Notes under the pieces: model-generated
Seen by the model: only the letters and a program-made list of their open reading frames with translations
Databases searched by the model: none
Told to the model about the DNA's origin: nothing
NCBI GenBank assembly: GCA_947169245.1
Contig: CAMVPA010000006.1
Span: 1 to 64,000, forward strand
Source: an uncultured Prevotellaceae bacterium
GTDB lineage: Bacteria; Bacteroidota; Bacteroidia; Bacteroidales; Bacteroidaceae
Reading direction: 5' to 3'
DNA: 64,000 nucleotides
Translations under genes and position numbers: made by a program
Shown here: one piece after another, positions 18,864-27,407 of the stretch
Position numbering within the stretch: the stretch's first letter is position 1
How the letters are laid out: each line of letters starts with the position of its first letter

Positions 18864-18871
18864 CGAAGGTA
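18864..18871 (-). promoter_or_regulatory. Possible -7 box TACCTTCG upstream of GH5
   Basis: TACCTTCG on the minus strand, 83 bp upstream of the chosen GH5 start. It is a variant of the TAnnTTTG box, identical to the variant in front of the second GH140 gene (24639-24646). Confidence 0.35.
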
Positions 18872-18936
18872 CGAAAAACAAATCAATGGCAGACCATTTC
18901 GGACAAAAATCATCGCTAATATACCAAAAAACATAG

Positions 18937-20322
18937 TTAGTTGTTCAGGTAGTCTTTACTGGCGTCGATGGCAATGAGCACGCCGTCCTCGATGCCGCCC
19001 ATGGTCTTGTGTGGCCTGAAGGTGAACACCCGGTTGTCGTACTCGCCCAGCCAAGTCAGACGGCCCGTGCTGGCATCCATCCACCACACCTTCTTTCGGG
19101 CGCCGGAAATCTTACGAAGGTCTATCTTCATGGCACGACTGGTGTAGTTGTAGACCAGCAGATAGTCGGTGCCACGGGTTGCAGCTAACCGATCATATTT
19201 CATTCCATTATCAATGACAATGCTCTGATCAGGCACACGCTCGAAGTAAGGCAACGCGAGCATGAGATGCTTCAAGTACTTCATCTGGTTGAAGCCTGGG
19301 TCGTGCAGCGCCTCGGTCCACGTCTTACGACAGTGGTAGGCGGGCGGATAGCCCTCGCGATAGAACTGCATGATGGCATTGTTGCCATAGGTGTGGCCGC
19401 AACTGCCGGCAAAGACACTCCAGTAGGCATAACGGCGCACGTCGCAGGCCTGCCACAGCGGCTCGTTGGCATCGTGCAACCCCTGCGGAATTCCTTCGTA
19501 TATGGGCTCATCGTCGAGCACGGGTTTCAGGGGCTTATAGGCCCATGTGGAGTCGACATACATCCAGTTGTCCTCCTCGGTGTTGTCGGGTATGGGGTAG
19601 TCCTTGTTACCCATGCGCTGTCCGTAACGCCGGTGACCGCTTTGGAACGTATGGAAGTCTATCCACGACGCCTGGCTCCACCAATGGGCCGACGTATAGC
19701 GGCCTCGCGGGTGATAGGTCATCAGGTGGTTCTTGTCTATCTGCTTGATGGTAGTGGCAAGCGTTTCCCACACTTCGGGATGGATGTCGCCCTGAATGTC
19801 GCCGCCCATAATCCAGACGATGTTCGGACGGTTCTTATAGCGGTTGGCCAGAAACGTGCCGTAGGTCTTGGCCTGCTCTACGCTGAGCTTGCCCCCCTTG
19901 ACGAGGCTGCCCCAAATACACACCATACCAACGTAGATATCGTTCTTCGCCGCCACGTCAATGATATAGTCCATGTGGTCCCAGTAGGAATAGGGAGCGT
20001 CTGTCAACAAATGACCCTGCTTATCGTGCGACGGGACACCGTAGGCATTGAACGACGGGACACCGTTCAGCACCTGTACCTGCACCATATTATATTCGGC
20101 TTCGTGACAGGTCTGAAGGTAGTATTCCACCTCCTCACGTTTCAGGCGTTCGGGCATCAGCCAGGCCGTCTCACCCAGCCAGAAGAAAGGTTTCCCGTTT
20201 TCGTATTGCAAGAACCGTTGGTTGTCGGAAACCTTCAGTCGTCCATCGTCCCATAGCTTTTGACCTTGCCCCGTCGTTGCGATGAAGGCAAGCATGATAG
20301 TCAGTTGTAGTAGTTTGTTCAT
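18937..20322 (-). CDS. GH140 apiosidase-type enzyme, copy 1
   Basis: Exported 461-residue protein with a DUF4038-type TIM barrel followed by a small beta domain (putative collagen-binding type), the architecture of GH140. The characterised GH140 enzyme removes apiose-linked side chains of rhamnogalacturonan II. Signal peptide 1-20. Candidate catalytic residues are Asp175 in WIMGGDIQGD and Glu272 in VLDDEPIYEG. Bases 19035-20353 are identical to 23319-24637 except for the gene ends, which differ: this copy ends ASKDYLNN. It is driven by the 67-bp promoter repeat at 20355-20421, which the other copy lacks. The function is by family; activity on apiose is not proven for this protein. Confidence 0.9.
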   Translation of the reverse strand: MNKLLQLTIMLAFIATTGQGQKLWDDGRLKVSDNQRFLQYENGKPFFWLGETAWLMPERLKREEVEYYLQTCHEAEYNMVQVQVLNGVPSFNAYGVPSHDKQGHLLTDAPYSYWDHMDYIIDVAAKNDIYVGMVCIWGSLVKGGKLSVEQAKTYGTFLANRYKNRPNIVWIMGGDIQGDIHPEVWETLATTIKQIDKNHLMTYHPRGRYTSAHWWSQASWIDFHTFQSGHRRYGQRMGNKDYPIPDNTEEDNWMYVDSTWAYKPLKPVLDDEPIYEGIPQGLHDANEPLWQACDVRRYAYWSVFAGSCGHTYGNNAIMQFYREGYPPAYHCRKTWTEALHDPGFNQMKYLKHLMLALPYFERVPDQSIVIDNGMKYDRLAATRGTDYLLVYNYTSRAMKIDLRKISGARKKVWWMDASTGRLTWLGEYDNRVFTFRPHKTMGGIEDGVLIAIDASKDYLNN

Positions 20323-20353
20323 TTGCTTCGTCTGTTACTCTTAGTAAGACACG
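19035..20353. repeat. 1.3-kb duplicated segment, copy 1
   Basis: This segment matches 23319-24637 (offset 4284) without a difference that I could find; the encoded proteins are identical across it. It covers most of the GH140 gene plus 31 bp of leader. Identity stops sharply inside the last 33 codons and just before the promoter box. Confidence 0.85.
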
Positions 20354-20354
20354 A

Positions 20355-20421
20355 CAAAGGTACGAATAAGTGAGTGAAAAGCCAAATATATTTGAGCTTT
20401 TCCGAGCCGAAAGTACTTTCG
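20355..20421 (-). promoter_or_regulatory. 67-bp promoter-bearing repeat upstream of GH140 copy 1
   Basis: Same element as 1640-1706. It has a TACCTTTG -7 box (20362 to 20355), a TTTG -33 box (20386-20383) with a 20-bp spacer, a central GCCAAATATATTTG fold, and a partly inverted right end (GTACTTTCG at 20413-20421). It is 67 bp long in both places. Confidence 0.8.
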
Positions 20422-20489
20422 GCATAGCCAAAGTTACATAATTTCAACGGGAAGTTACACCTGTACAAGTGCTTTCTTAGTTATTATCG

Positions 20490-20497
20490 TACTTTTG
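20490..20497 (+). promoter_or_regulatory. Promoter -7 box for GH43-like gene
   Basis: TACTTTTG, 26 bp upstream of the ATG at 20524, within the 201-bp region shared with the divergent GH140 gene. A TTTC at 20473-20476 is a poor -33 candidate. Confidence 0.55.
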
Positions 20498-20523
20498 CAG
20501 CCGAAAACAAACTAATTGACAAT

Positions 20524-23073
20524 ATGAAAAAACAACTACTGACACTTGTCATCGCAATGATGACCATCACGTATGCTCACGCCAACGACGGCGAAGCACC
20601 CGTAATCAACAACGACACGTTCTGGAAGGCTACTTCCGGCAGTTACATCTACAGCCAGGGCGGCGGCATCTTCCGTTTCCCCGATGCTCAGGGCAAGGAG
20701 CATTTTTATTGGTATGGCGCGAAATACCAGGAGGCGGTGGATTACTGTCCGAAAGCACTGGCTGGCAGTAAGAGCAATGTCACACACTTCCTGTCGGTTA
20801 CCTGCTACAAGAGCGACGATTTGGTGAACTGGACATTTGTGAACGATGTGCTCACATCTTCTTCGGCAGGCTGGGCCTATTGGGTGGGCCGTCTTGGCGT
20901 TGCCTACATACCCGAAGCCAATAAGTACGCGCTGCTGACACAGTACAACGACAATGTGCTGGTGGCCACGTGCAACACGCCCACCGGCAACTTCCAGCGC
21001 CACAACCAAATTGACATGACCAGTATGATAGGCACACCGAACACAGGCGACATGACTGTCTTCACCGACCCCGACACGGGCAAGTCGTACCTCTGCTACA
21101 GCTACGGCAAGGGGCGCAGCAAAATCTATCTGTCGGAAATCGGCGTGTGTGCCGACGGCAAAATCGGCCTGAAGGACTGCCATCAGATATATAAAGGTTC
21201 CGGGCGCGAGGGCGACTGCATGTTCAAGTACAAGGGCAAATATTACGTCTGCGCCTCAGACCTCTACGGCTGGAACGCCTCAAACGTCTATTATTTAGAG
21301 GCATCAAGCATCTATGGACCCTATACGCCCACGAATAATATGCAGGTGATGCCAGGCTCGGCCGAAGACTACGGCCACGTCACTCAGACGGGCTTCTTCT
21401 ACACAGTACGAGGCACGAAGCAGGAGACGGTCATCTACTGCGGCGACCGCTGGGCAGGCTTTGCAGGCAACGGCAATGGTTACAACCAGTGGTGTCCCAT
21501 CTCGTTTGTGGACAACAAGCCTTATTTCAACTCCCTGAGCCAGTGGCACCTCAATGCCGAGACTGGCGAGTGGTATGTAGGCAAGGACAATAATTACGTG
21601 AAGAACTTCAGCTTCGATGCCGACCGCGTAAATATCCCCAGTGCCAACAAACCATCACAGGCATATCTGCGCGGATGGACAACAGAGGTGAAGAAAGGCA
21701 ACAAAGTGGCCATCGGCGACGAGAACTCACCAGTGCTCAATGCCACGAACTCCAGTACAGACCGCGCCACGGTGATGGGCAACCACTGTCTGAACATCTC
21801 GGACAAGGTGGACTTCCAGCGTAAAGTCTATCAGCGGATTTCCTCAACCTCCCACGTGCCGTTGCCCGACGGCAAGTACACGATGAAGGTATACGCCAAG
21901 ATGGGCAGCACCTTCAACGAGCTCTTTATGTACGCCACGAGCGGCGGCCAGACTTTCAAGACCGACATGACCATTGCCGATGGCCAGTGGCACCTCTACA
22001 CCATCAGCGACGTAGCCGTAACTGGCGGTATGGTCGAGGTAGGCTTCTATGCCGACGGCCCTGCCAACACCTGGTGTCACATTGATGATGTGACCCTGGT
22101 TATGGATACTGCCGATGATGTAAACGACGAGAGCCCCATAGCCTTGAAAACCTGCCCGGAATCGGAAAACGTGTCGTATATGGACGGCTCGATGACCTTC
22201 TACTTCAATCAGAACATTAAGTACGCAGGGGGTATCGGCATAAATGGAAAAAGCTTTGAGCGTATCACCAACGTTACCACCTCTGGTCCGGCGCTTACTG
22301 TAACCTACGAAGGTCTCGATATCAATACGGACTATACCATTACGTTCCCCGCCGGCTCTGTGACCAGCATGAATAGCGACAAACAGTTAGAGGAAGCCGC
22401 CACGTTCAATTTCTCCACCTGCGGTTTCAGTTCACTTGACGACATTAGGGATACCCATAAGGGCCGTGCGGCTCCATTGCCCATCAACTTCAAGCCTTTT
22501 GATGTCATCGGCCTGTTGGAGCGTGAAAACGGCACCACTCAAGAGGGCAGCAACGAGCATCCCCACTGGGTGCAGGTGTCGGGCGAAAAGACTGCTGACA
22601 AAGCCGTATTCACCAAGACTTCCGACAAGATTATGACCTTCTACCAGACCCCCTCGCCTGCCATGCGTGTGAAGGCTGACTATAGCGGTAGCAGCTACGT
22701 GGAGTTCAAGATTCAGGAGACCCGTAATGCCGATGTTACGCCAGGATGGCGCACCATCCGCGTGTTGCGTGCTGAGGATTTTCCCTTCGACGGTGTCATC
22801 CCTCTCAACAGCGAGTCGCGTTTCATCAAGCTCACGGCCCCAGCTCTCTCAGGCAGCGTCATCGTCAGCGAATTCCGTGTGGCCGATGCCGATGGCCAGG
22901 GATTGGACAATGATATCAACCATATCGCAGGAATCACATCCTGTAACGTCGAACAAACTGAGTACTTCACACTCTCTGGCAAGCGTATCGCCGCTCCCTC
23001 ACAGGGCATCTTCTTGATGCGTATAGTGAAGAGTGACGGAACGGTTGTCAACAAGAAAGTCATTCAAAGATAA
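20524..23073 (+). CDS. GH43-like exported glycosidase with accessory domains
   Basis: An 849-residue exported protein. Signal peptide 1-20 (ending YAHAN). Residues about 30-350 form a GH43-like five-bladed propeller: GGGIFRF...FYWYG, CYKSDDLVNWTFV, GDMTVFTDPDTGKSYL and SGREGDCMFKYKGKYY (candidate acid Glu). The usual first catalytic Asp is not obvious, as in exo-beta-1,3-galactanase-type GH43 members, so a galactan or arabinogalactan substrate is possible. Residues about 370-540 look like a carbohydrate-binding jelly roll (HIDDVTLVMD). About 545-640 is a Big_5-like domain (MTFYFNQNIKY...TFPAGSV), followed by a discoidin-like domain and a C-terminal tail FTLSGKRIAAPSQGIFL. It lies between the two GH140 genes on the opposite strand. 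The subfamily is uncertain. Confidence 0.82.
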   Translation: MKKQLLTLVIAMMTITYAHANDGEAPVINNDTFWKATSGSYIYSQGGGIFRFPDAQGKEHFYWYGAKYQEAVDYCPKALAGSKSNVTHFLSVTCYKSDDLVNWTFVNDVLTSSSAGWAYWVGRLGVAYIPEANKYALLTQYNDNVLVATCNTPTGNFQRHNQIDMTSMIGTPNTGDMTVFTDPDTGKSYLCYSYGKGRSKIYLSEIGVCADGKIGLKDCHQIYKGSGREGDCMFKYKGKYYVCASDLYGWNASNVYYLEASSIYGPYTPTNNMQVMPGSAEDYGHVTQTGFFYTVRGTKQETVIYCGDRWAGFAGNGNGYNQWCPISFVDNKPYFNSLSQWHLNAETGEWYVGKDNNYVKNFSFDADRVNIPSANKPSQAYLRGWTTEVKKGNKVAIGDENSPVLNATNSSTDRATVMGNHCLNISDKVDFQRKVYQRISSTSHVPLPDGKYTMKVYAKMGSTFNELFMYATSGGQTFKTDMTIADGQWHLYTISDVAVTGGMVEVGFYADGPANTWCHIDDVTLVMDTADDVNDESPIALKTCPESENVSYMDGSMTFYFNQNIKYAGGIGINGKSFERITNVTTSGPALTVTYEGLDINTDYTITFPAGSVTSMNSDKQLEEAATFNFSTCGFSSLDDIRDTHKGRAAPLPINFKPFDVIGLLERENGTTQEGSNEHPHWVQVSGEKTADKAVFTKTSDKIMTFYQTPSPAMRVKADYSGSSYVEFKIQETRNADVTPGWRTIRVLRAEDFPFDGVIPLNSESRFIKLTAPALSGSVIVSEFRVADADGQGLDNDINHIAGITSCNVEQTEYFTLSGKRIAAPSQGIFLMRIVKSDGTVVNKKVIQR

Positions 23074-23080
23074 TAAAACT

Positions 23081-23189
23081 ATGATAAAAAGACAACTACT
23101 GAGGCCTCATCACCCCCGTCAACGAGCACTGGACCAGCGAGGCAACAAATCGCCAACAACTTGACTGGATACTGAAGAATCTTAAATAG
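23081..23189 (+). pseudogene. Remnant of an exported-protein gene
   Basis: Seven base pairs after the GH43-like stop, an ATG opens MIKRQLL, like the start of a signal peptide, but the frame then stops after 27 codons at 23164. From 23106 a different frame reads LITPVNEHWTSEATN through DWILKNLK to a stop at 23187-23189, which looks like the natural C-terminus of an enzyme. The simplest reading is a gene reduced to its two ends by a deletion near 23100-23105. The parent family is not recognisable. Confidence 0.4.
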
Positions 23190-23199
23190 TCTGGGAGGA

Positions 23200-24606
23200 T
23201 TAAGCGTCGATGAAGGAAATCAGCGTATCCATATAGTCCTTCGCGGCGTCGATGGCAATGAGCACTCCGTCCTCAATGTCAGTTCCCACGCGGTGCGGCC
23301 GGAAGGTCAAGACCTTGCTGTCGTACTCGCCCAGCCAAGTCAGACGGCCCGTGCTGGCATCCATCCACCACACCTTCTTTCGGGCGCCGGAAATCTTACG
23401 AAGGTCTATCTTCATGGCACGACTGGTGTAGTTGTAGACCAGCAGATAGTCGGTGCCACGGGTTGCAGCTAACCGATCATATTTCATTCCATTATCAATG
23501 ACAATGCTCTGATCAGGCACACGCTCGAAGTAAGGCAACGCGAGCATGAGATGCTTCAAGTACTTCATCTGGTTGAAGCCTGGGTCGTGCAGCGCCTCGG
23601 TCCACGTCTTACGACAGTGGTAGGCGGGCGGATAGCCCTCGCGATAGAACTGCATGATGGCATTGTTGCCATAGGTGTGGCCGCAACTGCCGGCAAAGAC
23701 ACTCCAGTAGGCATAACGGCGCACGTCGCAGGCCTGCCACAGCGGCTCGTTGGCATCGTGCAACCCCTGCGGAATTCCTTCGTATATGGGCTCATCGTCG
23801 AGCACGGGTTTCAGGGGCTTATAGGCCCATGTGGAGTCGACATACATCCAGTTGTCCTCCTCGGTGTTGTCGGGTATGGGGTAGTCCTTGTTACCCATGC
23901 GCTGTCCGTAACGCCGGTGACCGCTTTGGAACGTATGGAAGTCTATCCACGACGCCTGGCTCCACCAATGGGCCGACGTATAGCGGCCTCGCGGGTGATA
24001 GGTCATCAGGTGGTTCTTGTCTATCTGCTTGATGGTAGTGGCAAGCGTTTCCCACACTTCGGGATGGATGTCGCCCTGAATGTCGCCGCCCATAATCCAG
24101 ACGATGTTCGGACGGTTCTTATAGCGGTTGGCCAGAAACGTGCCGTAGGTCTTGGCCTGCTCTACGCTGAGCTTGCCCCCCTTGACGAGGCTGCCCCAAA
24201 TACACACCATACCAACGTAGATATCGTTCTTCGCCGCCACGTCAATGATATAGTCCATGTGGTCCCAGTAGGAATAGGGAGCGTCTGTCAACAAATGACC
24301 CTGCTTATCGTGCGACGGGACACCGTAGGCATTGAACGACGGGACACCGTTCAGCACCTGTACCTGCACCATATTATATTCGGCTTCGTGACAGGTCTGA
24401 AGGTAGTATTCCACCTCCTCACGTTTCAGGCGTTCGGGCATCAGCCAGGCCGTCTCACCCAGCCAGAAGAAAGGTTTCCCGTTTTCGTATTGCAAGAACC
24501 GTTGGTTGTCGGAAACCTTCAGTCGTCCATCGTCCCATAGCTTTTGACCTTGCCCCGTCGTTGCGATGAAGGCAAGCATGATAGTCAGTTGTAGTAGTTT
24601 GTTCAT
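23200..24606 (-). CDS. GH140 apiosidase-type enzyme, copy 2
   Basis: A 468-residue paralogue of the gene at 18937. Residues 1 to about 428, including the signal peptide and both candidate catalytic residues, are identical. The last 40 residues differ at many sites and end in a longer tail, AAKDYMDTLISFIDA. The leader is shared only up to 24637; upstream the sequence is unrelated and AT-rich, so the promoter differs: TACCTTCG instead of the 67-bp element. Two identical secreted enzymes under different promoters would allow different expression levels (inference). Confidence 0.9.
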   Translation of the reverse strand: MNKLLQLTIMLAFIATTGQGQKLWDDGRLKVSDNQRFLQYENGKPFFWLGETAWLMPERLKREEVEYYLQTCHEAEYNMVQVQVLNGVPSFNAYGVPSHDKQGHLLTDAPYSYWDHMDYIIDVAAKNDIYVGMVCIWGSLVKGGKLSVEQAKTYGTFLANRYKNRPNIVWIMGGDIQGDIHPEVWETLATTIKQIDKNHLMTYHPRGRYTSAHWWSQASWIDFHTFQSGHRRYGQRMGNKDYPIPDNTEEDNWMYVDSTWAYKPLKPVLDDEPIYEGIPQGLHDANEPLWQACDVRRYAYWSVFAGSCGHTYGNNAIMQFYREGYPPAYHCRKTWTEALHDPGFNQMKYLKHLMLALPYFERVPDQSIVIDNGMKYDRLAATRGTDYLLVYNYTSRAMKIDLRKISGARKKVWWMDASTGRLTWLGEYDSKVLTFRPHRVGTDIEDGVLIAIDAAKDYMDTLISFIDA

Positions 24607-24637
24607 TTGCTTCGTCTGTTACTCTTAGTAAGACACG
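23319..24637. repeat. 1.3-kb duplicated segment, copy 2
   Basis: Partner of 19035-20353. Divergent sequence begins on the left inside the coding region (23318 and below) and on the right one base before the promoter box. Confidence 0.85.
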
Positions 24638-24638
24638 G

Positions 24639-24646
24639 CGAAGGTA
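24639..24646 (-). promoter_or_regulatory. Possible -7 box TACCTTCG for GH140 copy 2
   Basis: It stands at the exact place of TACCTTTG in copy 1 (20355-20362 plus 4284) but with one base changed and without the rest of the 67-bp element. Confidence 0.4.
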
Positions 24647-24783
24647 CGAAAAAAAACGCAGAACGGCGACATTTTTCATAAAAAAGAGCATATTACGACA
24701 AAAAACCTTCAAAACCCCTCATCTGATGTTTTAGCTCTTTGAGCTTTCGTGCTGATTTTACTTTTCGATTGTCATCATCTTCT

Positions 24784-24815
24784 TTTGGTCATATCGAAAA
24801 ATAATAGTAATTTTG
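24784..24815 (+). promoter_or_regulatory. Promoter of PL9 pectate lyase
   Basis: TTTG at 24784-24787, then 20 bp, then TAATTTTG at 24808-24815, a textbook Bacteroidetes promoter. The ATG at 24841 gives a leader of roughly 20 nt. Confidence 0.75.
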
Positions 24816-24840
24816 CAGGCAAAACAACAAACTGCAATTT

Positions 24841-27027
24841 ATGAAACAAAATCTACCCATCTGCATGAAGAGACTGTCGCTCCTATACGCGTTCCTTTTT
24901 ATAGCTGTCTGCACTTTTGCTGAAGACAAATTCACCGAGAACTTCGAGTCGGGGCTGCCCACATCGGCATCGGCAGCGGAAGCCACAGCAACCCTCTCAT
25001 CGGGCTCGTGGCGAATCAAGAATGTGTTGGGCAAGAAAGACAACAACAGCATGCGCGCCTGTTTCAACACCAATGGCGCATACCTCGTCACCCCTGCCCT
25101 CTCACAGCCCGGACGGGTGACGTTCAACCACCGCTCGTCAGGCGCAGGCAAGAAGATCACCGTCGAGAAGTCCGTTGACGGCGGCACCACCTGGCAAGAG
25201 CTGGGTGTGGCCACCACCAGCTCGGCCTCGACCTACGGCAGCAGCTCGTTCAAGTGCTCCTCTGCCGAGGAGGACACTGAGGTGCTCATACGCTTCACCA
25301 GCAACAGCGGCTCGACCTATCTGGACAACGTAGAGATCACCCTCAACAGTGTGGACGGCGGTTCCAACGGCGACACCGAGCCTGAAGACCCCACCTACAT
25401 CACGGAGGGCGTATGGGTGCCCACCAAGCCATTCCCCACGCCGCTGAGGGAGATATACGTGGCTCCCGATGCCGACGAGACGTTAGCCAACGGCACGATG
25501 GAACATCCCTACTCTAACATCCAGACGGCCATCAACAAGGCCCAGCCCGGCACTCACATCATTTGCCGCGGAGGCACCTACAAGCCTGTGAAGAACAGCG
25601 ACGGCAAGTACACCGTCCGCATGAGGAACTCCGGCACAGAAGCAGCGCCCATCGTCATTCGCTGCTATGACGGCGAGCGTCCTGTCTTTGACTTCGAGGA
25701 GCAGCTGCGCGAGCAGATGGTGGGCGACCGCGGCTTCCGCATCACTGGCGACTACTGGTGGCTCTTCGGCCTGCATATCACCCACGCCGCCGACAACGGC
25801 CTCAAGGTCGAGGGGTCGCACAACCGCATAGAGCGCTGCGAGTTCTCCTACAACCTCGACACTGGCCTGCAGCTGGGCTTCGGCCATAAGTTCAGCGACT
25901 ACATCACGGGAGTCAGCGAGAACGACGGCACCTATTGTTCGTACAACGACGTCATCGACTGCGACTCACACCACAACTGCGACTACGACTCCAACTACGG
26001 AAGCGATGCCGACGGCTTCGCCTGCAAGATGCACAACGGCATCGGCAACCGCTTCATCCGCTGCCGTGCATGGCACAACAGCGACGACGCTTGGGACTGC
26101 TTCGAGACCGACTTCACAGTCATCCTCGTAGAGTGCTGGGCATGGGAGTCGGGCAAGGCTGCCGACCACCTGTGGGTGAAGGACTACATCACGAAGAGCA
26201 GCAACATGTCATTCTCAGGCAACGGCAACGGCATCAAACTTGGCGGCAACGGCACGGGCGGCTCGTCGAAGGGCATACACTATGCCTACAACTGCATCTC
26301 TTTCGGCAACAACAGCAGCTCGTCGGTCAAGGGTTTCGACTGCAACAACCACAAGGACGGCCATGTGCTGGTGGGCTGTCTGGCCTTCGACAACAGCTAC
26401 GACTACATGTTCGAAAGCGGGGGCTCGAATGTCAACACACGGTTCTACAACAACATCTGCTTAGGCAAGCAGGAGATCTGCGTGGGCAGCGATGACTACA
26501 ACGCGCTCGCGACGCCCATGTCGAAGAACGGCTGGACCAACCATCTGGTGACGGGGATAGGCCGCGACGACTTCCTGTCGCTCGACGAGGAGGAAGCCCT
26601 GAAGCCCCGCGACATCTATGGCGGCCTGCCCCGCAAGTTCGGACGCTTGGCTGCCGACAGCAAGATGGTCGATGCCGGCAGTGCGCAGTATGACATCCCG
26701 GAGGCGCTGATTGCCGACTTCCCATTCCTGAAGCGCACCATCACGGGCAGCGCTCGCGACCTCGGTCCCTATGAACGTCCGGCGTCAACGGTGACGGGTG
26801 TCAAAGGCATTGACCAGTCGTCCTTCGGCATTGACCAGTCGTCCTTCGGCATTGACCATTCACAGCCCGGCCTCCCCTCTGCCACTTACGACCTGCAGGG
26901 CCGCCGACTGCCCGCTTCGCCATCCTCAGTCACAAGGAAGGGACTGAGCATCGTGGTCAAGACCATGCCTGACGGTAGCCGGAAGGTGGTGAAAAAAGTA
27001 CCCACACGTCCCACACCTAACCCTTAA
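24841..27027 (+). CDS. PL9 pectate lyase, exported
   Basis: A 728-residue exported lyase for homogalacturonan. The signal peptide ends near residue 27 (AVCTFAE); a second methionine at residue 9 is an alternative start. An N-terminal jelly-roll domain (about 28-175) precedes a right-handed beta-helix typical of PL9. It begins REIYVAPDADETLANGT and contains DADGFACKMHNGIGNRF with candidate catalytic Lys396, then CRAWHNSDDAWDCFE. A nine-residue unit, GIDQSSF(G), is repeated near 658-680. The C-terminal tail (YDLQGRRLP...KVVKK) is degenerate. The last 11 codons, VPTRPTPNP and the stop, come from the dispersed intergenic repeat starting about 26995, so the original end was probably at KVVKK. Confidence 0.9.
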   Translation: MKQNLPICMKRLSLLYAFLFIAVCTFAEDKFTENFESGLPTSASAAEATATLSSGSWRIKNVLGKKDNNSMRACFNTNGAYLVTPALSQPGRVTFNHRSSGAGKKITVEKSVDGGTTWQELGVATTSSASTYGSSSFKCSSAEEDTEVLIRFTSNSGSTYLDNVEITLNSVDGGSNGDTEPEDPTYITEGVWVPTKPFPTPLREIYVAPDADETLANGTMEHPYSNIQTAINKAQPGTHIICRGGTYKPVKNSDGKYTVRMRNSGTEAAPIVIRCYDGERPVFDFEEQLREQMVGDRGFRITGDYWWLFGLHITHAADNGLKVEGSHNRIERCEFSYNLDTGLQLGFGHKFSDYITGVSENDGTYCSYNDVIDCDSHHNCDYDSNYGSDADGFACKMHNGIGNRFIRCRAWHNSDDAWDCFETDFTVILVECWAWESGKAADHLWVKDYITKSSNMSFSGNGNGIKLGGNGTGGSSKGIHYAYNCISFGNNSSSSVKGFDCNNHKDGHVLVGCLAFDNSYDYMFESGGSNVNTRFYNNICLGKQEICVGSDDYNALATPMSKNGWTNHLVTGIGRDDFLSLDEEEALKPRDIYGGLPRKFGRLAADSKMVDAGSAQYDIPEALIADFPFLKRTITGSARDLGPYERPASTVTGVKGIDQSSFGIDQSSFGIDHSQPGLPSATYDLQGRRLPASPSSVTRKGLSIVVKTMPDGSRKVVKKVPTRPTPNP

Positions 27028-27292
27028 CTCCCTGATTATCAGTACCCATTTTAGGATTCCAGTCGCACGTAAGGGCACACTTTTGCCCACACTTGATGGT
27101 GACCGGTAAAAAAAGGAAGCGAAAAGTCATCCTCTCACACATGTTTCCGGCCGCGAAACAAACCTGCGGCGGCCCCACAGAAGTCTGCGGCGGCCCCGGA
27201 GAAGTCTGCGGCGGCCCCTCGTTCCCCCAAACTGTACAAACTTTTTAGGTGTGGGACGTGTGGGACGTGCGGGTACTTTTTCTTATATAGTA
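26995..27292. repeat. Dispersed intergenic repeat, copy B
   Basis: Related to 150-323 by three shared blocks and a common right end. Its ends are inverted: GTACCCACACGTCCCACACC at 26998-27017 pairs with the complementary run at about 27247-27277. The middle contains unrelated sequence and three 21-bp tandem units. It has overrun the 3' end of the PL9 gene. The 27028-27407 interval holds this repeat, the hairpin at 27295-27330 and a CGGAGGTACGGGGG-type repeat at 27356-27395; I see no gene. Confidence 0.65.
27164..27218. repeat. Three 21-bp tandem repeats
   Basis: CTGCGGCGGCCCC begins at 27164, 27185 and 27206, a period of 21 bp, with GAAGT linking the units. It lies inside copy B of the dispersed repeat and is absent from copy A. 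Confidence 0.8.
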
Positions 27293-27294
27293 CT

Positions 27295-27330
27295 ATAGCA
27301 GCTACAGTCGCGATGAACTGTAGCTGCTAT
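27295..27330. terminator. Perfect 14-bp hairpin, bidirectional terminator
   Basis: ATAGCAGCTACAGT at 27295-27308 pairs perfectly with ACTGTAGCTGCTAT at 27317-27330 around an 8-nt loop. It lies between the convergent PL9 gene and the small-protein gene at 27408, and can serve both. Confidence 0.7.
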
Positions 27331-27407
27331 TGTTAGTGTATGTGTACCTATTAGTCGGAGGTACGGGGGTCGATGGTACGGAGGTACAGGGGAGCGAGAG
27401 CTGATGA

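Noticed and set aside
19267..20256. Long frames opposite the GH140 genes (also 23551-24540)
   Set aside because: They mirror the GH140 codons in GC-rich DNA, lack ribosome sites and recognisable domains, and are identical in both copies only because the genes are.
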